From the NCBI GenBank assembly GCA_937922775.1, contig CALAKE010000523.1, forward strand, positions 1-6,123: DNA of 6,123 nucleotides, in the 5' to 3' direction. The notes beneath the pieces were generated by a model, which was not told where the DNA came from, searched no databases, and was given only the letters and a program-made list of their open reading frames with translations. Below are positions 1 through 6,072 of the stretch, in pieces. Each line of letters starts with the position of its first letter. The first letter of the stretch is position 1. Made by a program: the position numbers and the translations under genes. The DNA comes from an uncultured bacterium. GTDB taxonomy: Bacteria > Acidobacteriota > UBA890.

Positions 1-126
1 GGTCTCCTCGAGGCGCTCGCCGAGCGCGGTGACTTGCTGCTCCAGCCCACTGATGTGATCCCAGGCGAAGTAGCCAACGACAGCGACGATCAAGATCCCA
101 GCAATGGCGAGGACGGCATTTCTCAT
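1..126 (-). CDS. Small membrane-anchored coiled-coil protein, N-terminal part (C-terminus beyond window)
   Basis: An open frame reads from an ATG at 126 to the window edge, giving 42 residues with no stop. The product starts MRNAVLAIAGILIVAVVGYF, one hydrophobic segment (about residues 4-21) after a single Arg. It continues as a charged, heptad-like stretch (about 29-42, with Leu spaced among Gln, Glu and Arg) that looks like the start of a coiled coil. A purine-rich GAGAGA lies 4 nt before the ATG and can serve as ribosome binding site. The gene is co-directional with the aminotransferase gene and starts 101 bp after its stop, so it may be the last visible gene of the same cluster or have its own promoter. 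The family is not recognisable from this fragment. A single-pass inner-membrane protein with an extracytoplasmic or cytoplasmic coiled coil is the most that can be said. Confidence 0.6.
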   Translation of the reverse strand, partial: MRNAVLAIAGILIVAVVGYFAWDHISGLEQQVTALGERLEET

Positions 127-146
127 GGATTCTCTCGAGCGGTCGG

Positions 147-161
147 AGCGGGGCCCCCGCT
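147..161. repeat. Perfect 15-bp G/C palindrome upstream of the small membrane protein gene
   Basis: AGCGGGG and CCCCGCT flank one central base, giving a perfect inverted repeat that ends 20 bp before the ATG at 126. In RNA it could form a 5-6 bp stem with a tight loop. No U-run follows on either strand, so it does not qualify as an intrinsic terminator. It might be an operator or simply a G/C run. The rest of the 127-227 gap shows no convincing promoter. Confidence 0.3.
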
Positions 162-227
162 GATCATCTTACTACCCAGAGCAGGCCGCACCTGAGTGGG
201 CTCATGTTCTGTGCCGCCGGGAATCGC

Positions 228-1508
228 CTATAGCGCGTGCAGAACGTCCAGGAAGCGGTCGATCTCGTCTTCGGTGTTGAAGACGTTGGGCGAGATGCGC
301 ATCGAGTTCAGGCCTTGAGTGGCGAAAGGTCGGAAGACATAGCCATGTTCTTGGAAGAGTCGCCGAGACACGTCACTACTCTTGTGGCCCTCGCGCTCAA
401 TGGCGTACAGGCCTGACCCGAAATCCCAGGTAACGGGCGATCGCCAAATCACTCCTGATCGGCGGTCAACCTCGGTCTTGAAATGCTGCCAGAGCTGTCG
501 ATACCGCTCCTCTTTGGCCCGCGCTCCCAGCTCGTTCTGAAAGTCGATGGCATGGCCCAGCGCCATCAACTCGGGCATGTTGCGGGTACCGTAATCCTCG
601 AAGACCCGCACGGTGCCCTTCCAGCGCGTATGTCCCCAGGTCACCCACATGGCACGCACATCGGGGAGCACGCCTTCGCTGACATAGAGCAGGCCGCTTT
701 CTTTCGGGCCCTGCACCCACTTGTGGGGACTGGTTGAATAGAAGTCCACCCCGAAGTCGGACACCACGAAGTCGATCATCCCCGCGGCTTGGGCACCATC
801 CACAGCCACGTACCGGACACCATGGCTACGAGCCATCTCCGCCATTTTCCGAACCGGGTAGCGGAACCCCACGATGTTGTCGATGTGGGGAAAAACCAGC
901 ACCTTGGTGTCCGGCGTGATCTCGCGCTCGTAGGCGGCCACCAGATCGTCTTCGGTGAGCTCCGCCGCGCGGCCTACTGGGAACTCGAATCGCTTGACGG
1001 AAAAGCCGCGTGACTCTGCCTGGTAGTTCCAGCAGACACTGGCGCCCGCATGGTTGAGCGAGCTGAAGAGAACCTCGTCACCCGGCCCCAGCGGTAGCCC
1101 CAACGCCAGCATATTGAAGCCTTCGGTCGTGTTGTGCGTCAGGGCCATCTCCTCGACCGCACAGCCCATCGCGGCAGCAGCCTTGCGCCGCACCACCTCG
1201 CGCCCATCCGGCCAGCCCTCATCCCAGATGTACAGCCAAGGGTTCGTCTCGCAGAGCTCCTGGTACTTGTGCTGGGCCTCCCGCACGATCTTCGGAATGG
1301 TCCCGATCGAGGCATGGTTGAAATAGGTGATGTCGGGCGAAAGCGCGTACTCGTCGCGCAGCTCGACGAAACCCTGCCCTGCCCTTCCGGGCGTGGGCAG
1401 CTCGGCCAGCCTCGCGGCGAATGCCTCCTGAGTTTCCAGGATGCCCGCCGTGGCGGCCACCACGCCGGCCTTCAGAAAATGGCGCCTGTCGATATCGAGA
1501 GGGCTCAT
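228..1508 (-). CDS. Tat-exported class V aminotransferase-fold PLP-dependent enzyme (isopenicillin N epimerase / cysteine desulfurase-like)
   Basis: This is a fold-type I PLP enzyme of the aminotransferase class V superfamily, 426 residues, full length for the family. Numbering is from the ATG. A twin-arginine signal opens the protein: DRRHFLKAG at 7-15, then a hydrophobic Ala/Val/Gly stretch, with possible cleavage near AFA (29-31). PLP-site landmarks are H125-N-T-T-E-G (phosphate and ring-stacking loop), D237 in VAVDGAQAAG (pyridine nitrogen), and K263 in TSPHKW (Schiff-base lysine). R404 in MRISPN near the C-terminus is the likely substrate carboxylate ligand. All key residues are intact, so it should be catalytically active. 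The reaction cannot be read from sequence: relatives include epimerases, desulfurases, lyases and transaminases. Start choice: an in-frame GTG lies 6 bp upstream (1512-1514, 428 residues), but AGG sits only 2 nt from it and 8 nt from the ATG, so the ATG is favoured. The gene is third in the minus-strand cluster, 71 bp after the peptidase stop. Confidence 0.9.
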   Translation of the reverse strand: MSPLDIDRRHFLKAGVVAATAGILETQEAFAARLAELPTPGRAGQGFVELRDEYALSPDITYFNHASIGTIPKIVREAQHKYQELCETNPWLYIWDEGWPDGREVVRRKAAAAMGCAVEEMALTHNTTEGFNMLALGLPLGPGDEVLFSSLNHAGASVCWNYQAESRGFSVKRFEFPVGRAAELTEDDLVAAYEREITPDTKVLVFPHIDNIVGFRYPVRKMAEMARSHGVRYVAVDGAQAAGMIDFVVSDFGVDFYSTSPHKWVQGPKESGLLYVSEGVLPDVRAMWVTWGHTRWKGTVRVFEDYGTRNMPELMALGHAIDFQNELGARAKEERYRQLWQHFKTEVDRRSGVIWRSPVTWDFGSGLYAIEREGHKSSDVSRRLFQEHGYVFRPFATQGLNSMRISPNVFNTEDEIDRFLDVLHAL

Positions 1509-1546
1509 GCTCACGGCCTACAGGTGACGATCCTGACGACCAACGC

Positions 1547-1578
1547 GAGAGGGGGCCTCGAGACTGCCGATCCCTCTC
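1547..1578 (-). repeat. Inverted repeat just after the M28 peptidase stop
   Basis: On the minus strand GAGAGGG (1578-1572) is complementary to CCCTCTC (1553-1547), with an 18-nt intervening loop, starting 2 bp after the peptidase stop codon. No U-tract follows, so it is not a standard intrinsic terminator. It could weakly attenuate read-through or stabilise the 3' end of the upstream mRNA, leaving the aminotransferase gene less expressed. Functional status is a guess. Confidence 0.3.
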
Positions 1579-1579
1579 T

Positions 1580-3487
1580 CTACTGACGTACGCGCGGGGT
1601 TAGGACGGTCTCATAGCGCTCGCCGTCACGCAGGTAGACGACCTTCACCGGCTCATCTACCTTCACGGATTCGAGTGCGTAGGTGTAATCGTAGATGTTG
1701 GTGATCTGCTGGTCCGCGAATTCGATAATCACATCGCCCTGCTGCAAGCCTGCTTCCGCAGCCGGCCCGCCTTCCATGACGCCCCCCAGGCGGAGCCCTT
1801 CGACCTCTCCACCAAAATCCGGGATCGTGCCCGTCCAGGCGCGCGCGGCATCCCCGCCACCCATCTGCTGACCCGCGCTGCGTGCAACTTGCACGAAAGC
1901 CGGGACTTCACTGAGGTTAGCCAGGCGATACCCGATGAGCGCGCCGAAGCGAGCCACTGACTCGAGGCCCTCGTAGTTGATGTCCTCGGGCAAATCGGCG
2001 GGGCGATGATAGTCCTCGTGGGTGCCCGTGAACATGCTGATGTTGGGAATGCCAGCGTTATTGAAGCTGCTCGAATCCGTAGGAAGATAGGGATCTTCCT
2101 GGATCTGTAGATCGAACCCCACTGGCACGTTGGACTGCTCGATGAGCCGAGGCCAGATGTCACTGGAACCGACCGCCTGAACCGTCAGCTTGTTGTCAAC
2201 GACCCGGCCGACCATATCGAAGTTGATGTAGCCGATGACCTGATCCAGCGGCACGGGCGGCTCCTCGACGAAGGCTGTTGAACCGAGGACTCCCATCTCT
2301 TCTCCGGACCAGAAGGCCAGCACGACCGCGCGATCGCGGTTCATTCCTGCCAACGTGACCCCGGCGCTCAGCAGCGCGGCTACGCCGGAGGCGTTGTCGT
2401 CGGCGCCGTAGTGAATCTCGCCGATCTCGTCGCCACGGGCCATCGAGTTGCCGGATCTCCCGCGTCCCAAGTGATCGTAGTGCGCCCCCAGCAAGACGTA
2501 GGGTTTGGCCGGCTCCACGCCGGACGTGTCATTGCTGGCAGGCAAGAAACCGACAACGTTGTAGCCTGTATCGGTTTCGCGCTCGATCGCGATGTCCAGT
2601 GTCACCTCGAGACCCGGAATATCGAAACCGGCGGCGTGAGGGTTTCCGGCGTCGAGGTCTTCTTGGATCTGCTCCAGGGAACCGTTGGGAACCGCGGTGA
2701 ACACCTTGTCCGCCACGTCACCGCTGATACTGGCGGCGAGAATGCCGGACCCTCCCGAAGCGGCAGAGTCGAAACGTACGTTCGCGATCTTGCCGGCGTT
2801 GAGCGACCGCGGACCTGTCACTACGAGCAAGGCCTTGGCCCCGAGCTCCCTGGCGCGCATCGCTTTGCGCCTCAAACCGGAGTAGCTCGACAGCGTGGCC
2901 CGCATCTCCCGCTCGACATCCTCTGGCGAGTGACGCAGCACGAGGACGACCTTGTCCTCGACATCGAGGTTGGCGTAGCTGTCGTAGGGGTAATCCTGGC
3001 CTGGGGGAACGGTGATGCCGTAGCCGGCGAATACCACGGAACCCGACACCTCGCCATTGTCCGAGAACGGCAGGCCCTGCAGAACCTCAGCACCCTGAAG
3101 CACGGGATCGCCGTCGAACACCTCTCCTCGCAGGGTCAGTGACGATCCAGTGTCGATCACGCCCGAGGTGAACTCGAAGGGCATTCTGAAGCTGGCCTGG
3201 CCTGGAACAGGGGCTGCACCCATACTCCGAAGTTGGCTGATGATGTAGTCGGCCGCCAGGCTCGCGCCCTCGGACCCCGTGAGGCGGCCCTCGAATTCAT
3301 CGGAGGCCAGGGTTTCGACATGCTGTCGAACGTCTGTGGCGACCGCCTGCCCGAGGGCAGGCACTGCGCCGGTGGGTATCGAGGTGACGATAGCCAGCGC
3401 GGCAACGAGGGTGAAATAGGCAGCGGGCTTCCGCACAGGATCAGAATCGCGGCGCCCTAAGCTGGTGTGATGTATCGCGGCGTTCAT
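1580..3487 (-). CDS. Exported M28-family zinc metallopeptidase with PA-like insert and C-terminal PDZ domain
   Basis: This is a 635-residue exported peptidase, probably an aminopeptidase in the periplasm or outside the cell. Domain order: a cytoplasmic Arg/Lys-rich leader and hydrophobic segment (about 22-48, signal peptide or anchor, with possible cleavage near ALGQA); an N-terminal M28 part from about 52 (VETLASDEFEGRLTGSEG); a PA-like insert (about 140-290); the M28 catalytic core (about 305-525); and a PDZ domain (about 560-632, with GGVMEGGPAAEAGLQQGDVI). The co-catalytic two-metal site is complete: H336 in GAHYDH, D363 in GADDNASG, general base E396 and ligand E397 in SGEEMG, D424 in NFDMVG, and H494 in HEDYHRPAD. 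Its substrate is unknown; the PDZ domain may guide C-terminal or partner binding. A GAGAGC ribosome binding site lies 7 nt before the ATG. The gene begins 25 bp after the propeller gene stop, consistent with an operon. The family assignment is very secure. Confidence 0.95.
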   Translation of the reverse strand: MNAAIHHTSLGRRDSDPVRKPAAYFTLVAALAIVTSIPTGAVPALGQAVATDVRQHVETLASDEFEGRLTGSEGASLAADYIISQLRSMGAAPVPGQASFRMPFEFTSGVIDTGSSLTLRGEVFDGDPVLQGAEVLQGLPFSDNGEVSGSVVFAGYGITVPPGQDYPYDSYANLDVEDKVVLVLRHSPEDVEREMRATLSSYSGLRRKAMRARELGAKALLVVTGPRSLNAGKIANVRFDSAASGGSGILAASISGDVADKVFTAVPNGSLEQIQEDLDAGNPHAAGFDIPGLEVTLDIAIERETDTGYNVVGFLPASNDTSGVEPAKPYVLLGAHYDHLGRGRSGNSMARGDEIGEIHYGADDNASGVAALLSAGVTLAGMNRDRAVVLAFWSGEEMGVLGSTAFVEEPPVPLDQVIGYINFDMVGRVVDNKLTVQAVGSSDIWPRLIEQSNVPVGFDLQIQEDPYLPTDSSSFNNAGIPNISMFTGTHEDYHRPADLPEDINYEGLESVARFGALIGYRLANLSEVPAFVQVARSAGQQMGGGDAARAWTGTIPDFGGEVEGLRLGGVMEGGPAAEAGLQQGDVIIEFADQQITNIYDYTYALESVKVDEPVKVVYLRDGERYETVLTPRVRQ

Positions 3488-3512
3488 GCTTTTTGCTCTC
3501 TACAATCGTTCT

Positions 3513-4685
3513 CTACTGAGAACCTGAATGCGACTTGCGCGGTGGGGCCTGCTCGAGAAGCTCGAGAGCCTTCTCGTGATTCCAATCAGCCGTGAAGAGC
3601 TGGCCGGTCTGGCGGCCTTCGGCCCCGTAACGGGTCGACGTCCAAACCAGCGTCTTGCCATCCGGAGTCGGCACTGGCAATCCATCGAATCCGTCTGTCG
3701 TGGTAACCCGCACCGGCTCCTTCTCGCCCTCGACGTCGACCATGAAGACCTCGAAGTTGGAGAAGCCGAGCTTGTTGGAGGCGAAGAGGACGTACTGGCC
3801 CGACGGGTGGACGTAGGGCGCCCAGCTCATGGCGCCGAAATCGGTTACCCGGTGCGGGTTGCTGCCATCCGGATCCATCGTCCAGACGTCAGCGAGCAGG
3901 CCACCCTCGTCGAATTGCCGCCACACGATCTTCTTGCCGTCAGGCGAGAAGAAGGGCCCACCGTCGTATCCCGGAACGTTGGTCAGGCGCGTCTGCTCGG
4001 AGCCGTCCGCACGCATGATGTAGATCTCTGAGAAATAGGAGGGATCGACCTCCAGTGCGCTCTTCTCCTCCTCGTTCAACTCTCGATTGTAAGCATCACG
4101 TGTCGAGGCGAAGACGATCCATTCGCCGTCCGGAGAGTAGCTTCCTTCGGCGTCATATCCCCGCACGTCCGTCAGCCGGGTCAACTCGCCGGTCTCTGCA
4201 TCGGCTACGTAGATCTCCATCTCGGGGTCGTAGTCCCAGGCCATTCGATGCTCTTGGCCGGAAGCGCGGAACTCCAGCTCCGCTTGTTGGTATTCGAGAG
4301 ACCTGGGGTCATGATGGGTCGAGGCGAACTCGATGTCACCAGTTACCGGATTAATGAAGGCGCACGTGGTCTTTCCCTGCCCAGGAGAAACTCGACGCGT
4401 CTCGCCGGTCAGCATATCCATCAAGTAGATCTGGAAGTACGGATTGCCTTCCACTCGCTCGGTCTGGAACACCATCTGTGATCCATCTGGAGAGAAGTAG
4501 CCCTCGCCAGCCCTGCGTCCCTCGAAGGTGAGTTGGCGGATGCGACTCAGCAGAACACTCTCATCGTATTGGTCTGATTCATTGGTCTGCTGGCCAGATG
4601 GAGGCCCATCCGCCTGCGCGAGAAGACCGGCGAAAGGCAGGAGTAGGGCCGCGAGAAGCAATACGTACACGGGTTTGGCAGACAA
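3513..4685 (-). CDS. Exported TolB-like beta-propeller protein with PD40 repeats
   Basis: The protein is 390 residues and non-enzymatic by appearance. Numbering is from a TTG at 4685. Residues 1-25 form a Sec signal peptide (MSAKPVYVLLLAALLLPFAG, then LLAQA), with likely cleavage after A23 or A25. The rest is a beta-propeller of about six blades marked by SPDG or related turns at 65-68, about 112 (NPVTGD), 184-187, 247-250, 294-296 (PSG) and 340-343. Typical blade strands include EIYIMRADGSEQTRLT and DVWTMDPDGSNPHRVT. A charged insert lies about 200-216. Such PD40/TolB-type proteins act as periplasmic binding or scaffold modules; the ligand here is unknown. No peptidase S9 catalytic domain is attached. 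Start choice: GGAGGT lies 5 nt before the TTG. The next ATG upstream (4706) lacks a good ribosome binding site and would put a charged leader before the signal peptide. The open frame continues upstream to 4976, but that part is not protein-like. First gene of the minus cluster. Confidence 0.88.
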   Translation of the reverse strand: MSAKPVYVLLLAALLLPFAGLLAQADGPPSGQQTNESDQYDESVLLSRIRQLTFEGRRAGEGYFSPDGSQMVFQTERVEGNPYFQIYLMDMLTGETRRVSPGQGKTTCAFINPVTGDIEFASTHHDPRSLEYQQAELEFRASGQEHRMAWDYDPEMEIYVADAETGELTRLTDVRGYDAEGSYSPDGEWIVFASTRDAYNRELNEEEKSALEVDPSYFSEIYIMRADGSEQTRLTNVPGYDGGPFFSPDGKKIVWRQFDEGGLLADVWTMDPDGSNPHRVTDFGAMSWAPYVHPSGQYVLFASNKLGFSNFEVFMVDVEGEKEPVRVTTTDGFDGLPVPTPDGKTLVWTSTRYGAEGRQTGQLFTADWNHEKALELLEQAPPRKSHSGSQ

Positions 4686-4690
4686 TTTAG

Positions 4691-4696
4691 ACCTCC
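4691..4696 (-). promoter_or_regulatory. Strong Shine-Dalgarno deciding the propeller gene start
   Basis: The minus strand reads GGAGGT followed by CTAAA and TTG (4685-4683). The match to the anti-Shine-Dalgarno and the 5-nt spacing are near ideal, and translation from the TTG gives a clean signal peptide. This is the best ribosome binding site seen in the window. Confidence 0.6.
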
Positions 4697-4732
4697 GTAC
4701 GACCATGTCGACTTGGTATCGGGGAAAACGGG

Positions 4733-4738
4733 ATTCTA
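4733..4738 (-). promoter_or_regulatory. Candidate -10 element for the minus-strand cluster
   Basis: TAGAAT on the minus strand matches TATAAT at five of six positions and would place transcription start about 40 nt before the TTG. The -35 region at the right distance (around 4756-4761, TGTGCC) is poor, so this is a tentative call. A short palindrome (4739-4749) sits inside the would-be spacer. Confidence 0.25.
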
Positions 4739-4749
4739 GATCACTGATC
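4739..4749. repeat. 11-bp palindrome GATCACTGATC, possible operator
   Basis: Two perfect 5-bp arms flank a central C. The site lies directly upstream of the candidate minus-strand -10, where a repressor would block polymerase. It is short enough to occur by chance. Confidence 0.25.
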
Positions 4750-4842
4750 CAGGTTGGCACAGTAGGTCCGGAGAACGGCTCGGCCCCGCTCGAAGTGCCG
4801 CGGTTATTGCCGAGATTGTACGCCATCTGACGGGGCGGAGTA

Positions 4843-4860
4843 GATGGGTTTGCCCCCATC
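4843..4860. repeat. Inverted repeat GATGGG-N6-CCCATC
   Basis: Two 6-bp arms surround the loop TTTGCC. The repeat lies about 40 bp upstream of the candidate murG -10 element. It is a possible regulator site for the divergent region; no U-run follows on the plus strand, so it is not terminator-like. Short repeats like this are expected at low frequency by chance. Confidence 0.25.
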
Positions 4861-4895
4861 ACGTCGTAGCCAAGGTGTGATGAGGCGACCGGGTT

Positions 4896-4904
4896 TGCGA
4901 TAAT
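4896..4904 (+). promoter_or_regulatory. Candidate extended -10 promoter for murG
   Basis: TGCGATAAT combines the TGn extension with a five-of-six match to TATAAT. Transcription would begin near 4911 and give a leader of about 64 nt. No good -35 lies at 16-18 bp upstream, which extended -10 promoters can tolerate. The call rests on pattern alone. Confidence 0.35.
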
Positions 4905-4954
4905 CAGGCGGGCGAGGTAATTCACCCTCTCCTCGCACGCTGGGATTTCCCGAT

Positions 4955-4978
4955 ATGAGAAGCTGTGTTCCACCATGA
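4955..4978 (+). other. Seven-codon ORF overlapping the murG start by ATGA
   Basis: ATG at 4955 opens MRSCVPP and ends at TGA 4976-4978, whose first two bases are the TG of the murG ATG. A GGGA lies 9 nt upstream of its ATG, whereas murG has only a distant AGAAG (12 nt). Translation of this minicistron could hand ribosomes to murG. It may equally be chance; no codon-level evidence is possible at this length. Confidence 0.2.
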
Positions 4979-6072
4979 CCGAAGACTCGGGTCCACCTCT
5001 GAGAGTCCTCGTTGCTGCCGGCGGTAGCGGCGGGCACTTCTACCCGGCTCTGGCCGTGGTCGACGAGCTGATCGCCAGGCGATCTGACGCACAGATCACA
5101 TTCGCGGCCACCGGCCGTGGACTCGAGGGCAAGCTGGCCGCGGAGGCCGGCTATTCCGTGGAGATGGTGCGAGTAGAGCCTCTGAGGGGCGGCTCGATCC
5201 TGCGACGGCTGAAGAGTGCTGCCGTACTTCCCATCGCCGCCATCGATGCGTGGAGGCTGCTGAGCCGCTGCCGCCCCGACGTCGTAATGGGTGTAGGCGG
5301 ATACTTGTCGGGCCCGCTACTTGCCATGGCCTCGTTGCGACGCGTGCCAACCCTGCTGGTGGAGCCAAACGTCACCCCGGGCATGGCCAACATGTGGCTG
5401 GCTCGGTTCGTAGATGCGGCGGCAGTTGCCTGGAAGGAAACCGCGGAATACTTCGGCAAGAAGGCGTTTCTTTCCGGCAACCCCGTGCGAGCAGAGATCT
5501 CCCACGTACCTGATGCCGAGCCTGGCGAAGATCTGCCTGTGCTCTTGATCGGCGGGAGCCAGGGAGCTCACGCGCTGAACGAAGCCATGATCGGTGTGCT
5601 ACCTCTGCTCGAACCCTTCGCAGAACGATTTCGAGTGACGCATCAGACCGGCCCATCGGATCTCGAGATGGTGCGTTCGGCCTATGAGAGCTCGGCGATC
5701 TCGGCCCGGGTCGAGCCGTACTTGGATGCGATGGCCGACGAGTACTCCGCCTGTGATCTGGTCGTCTGTCGTGCCGGCGCCACCACGTGTGCGGAGCTCA
5801 CCGCTGCCGGTAGAGGGGCCCTGATGGTGCCCCTGCCCGCAGCCGGTGGACACCAACGCCACAATGCCAGAGCCCTCGAACGGGCCGGCGCCGCCATCGT
5901 GATCGACCAGGCGGATTTGTCGCCAGAGCGCCTGGCACGTACGTTGTTGGCTCTCCTGGAGTCACCTCAGCGGCGCGAGGAGATGGCCCGCAAAGCTCGA
6001 GCTCTTGCGATGCCGCATGCCACGGGCACCATCGCCGACAGGCTTCTCGAGCTGGCAGGCCGATGCTCCTGA
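4975..6072 (+). CDS. murG: UDP-N-acetylglucosamine--N-acetylmuramyl-(pentapeptide) pyrophosphoryl-undecaprenol N-acetylglucosamine transferase MurG
   Basis: MurG transfers GlcNAc from UDP-GlcNAc to lipid I, making lipid II on the cytoplasmic face of the inner membrane. It has 365 residues, normal length, and the GT28 two-domain (GT-B) layout: N-domain about 9-172, C-domain about 187-350. Visible landmarks are GGSGGHFYPAL (16-26, with H21), GVGGYLSGP (106-114), E130-P-N132 followed by PGMAN, FLSGNPVR (165-172), GGSQGAHALN (193-202), HQTG (223-226), CRAGATTCAEL (265-275, with E274) and GGHQRHNA (291-298). R172, S195, E274, Q294 and N297 correspond to UDP-GlcNAc contacts known from E. coli MurG. 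The usual EQN motif reads EPN here. There is no signal peptide, as expected for a peripheral membrane enzyme. The ATG start is supported by the N-terminal Rossmann strand beginning at residue 9, but its ribosome binding site is weak. The usual upstream neighbours (mraY, murD, ftsW) are absent; the upstream gene is divergent and unrelated. Confidence 0.96.
   Translation: MTEDSGPPLRVLVAAGGSGGHFYPALAVVDELIARRSDAQITFAATGRGLEGKLAAEAGYSVEMVRVEPLRGGSILRRLKSAAVLPIAAIDAWRLLSRCRPDVVMGVGGYLSGPLLAMASLRRVPTLLVEPNVTPGMANMWLARFVDAAAVAWKETAEYFGKKAFLSGNPVRAEISHVPDAEPGEDLPVLLIGGSQGAHALNEAMIGVLPLLEPFAERFRVTHQTGPSDLEMVRSAYESSAISARVEPYLDAMADEYSACDLVVCRAGATTCAELTAAGRGALMVPLPAAGGHQRHNARALERAGAAIVIDQADLSPERLARTLLALLESPQRREEMARKARALAMPHATGTIADRLLELAGRCS

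Larger units (their letters stand above)
4686..4974. promoter_or_regulatory. Divergent intergenic control region between the exported-protein cluster and murG
   Basis: This 289-bp gap lies between two divergently transcribed genes and should hold promoters for both. It contains a candidate extended -10 toward murG (4896-4904), a candidate -10 toward the propeller gene (4733-4738), an 11-bp palindrome GATCA-C-TGATC (4739-4749) and an inverted repeat GATGGG/CCCATC (4843-4848 and 4855-4860). It also contains a 7-codon ORF (4955-4978) that runs into the murG start. No convincing RNA gene, riboswitch or repeat array was seen. Confidence 0.55.

Noticed and set aside
147..161. G/C palindrome considered as an intrinsic terminator after the aminotransferase gene
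   Set aside because: No U-run follows on the minus strand and the possible loop is too tight.
166..171. TAAGAT on the minus strand as a -10 for the small membrane protein gene
   Set aside because: Only four of six matches and CAGGTG at the -35 distance; not better than background.
1134..1586. 150-codon plus-strand open frame opposite the aminotransferase gene
   Set aside because: Shadow frame: no family motif, and it spans the 5' end of the confident minus-strand gene and its spacer.
2411..3142. 243-codon plus-strand open frame antisense to the M28 peptidase gene
   Set aside because: It lies wholly inside a gene with an intact catalytic site on the other strand, has no recognisable motif and is rich in Arg/Gly/Val as expected for GC-rich shadow frames.
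3528..4031. 167-codon plus-strand open frame opposite the propeller gene
   Set aside because: Composition reflects the complement of PD40 repeats; the minus-strand reading has clear repeats and a signal peptide.
4754..4760. TTGGCAC as a sigma-54 -24 element toward murG
   Set aside because: The required GC-containing -12 element is missing at the fixed spacing.
4686..4976. N-terminal extension of the propeller frame up to ATG 4976
   Set aside because: The 97 residues show no domain-like pattern, would place the signal peptide internally and would remove the divergent promoter space; the TTG with GGAGGT is better.
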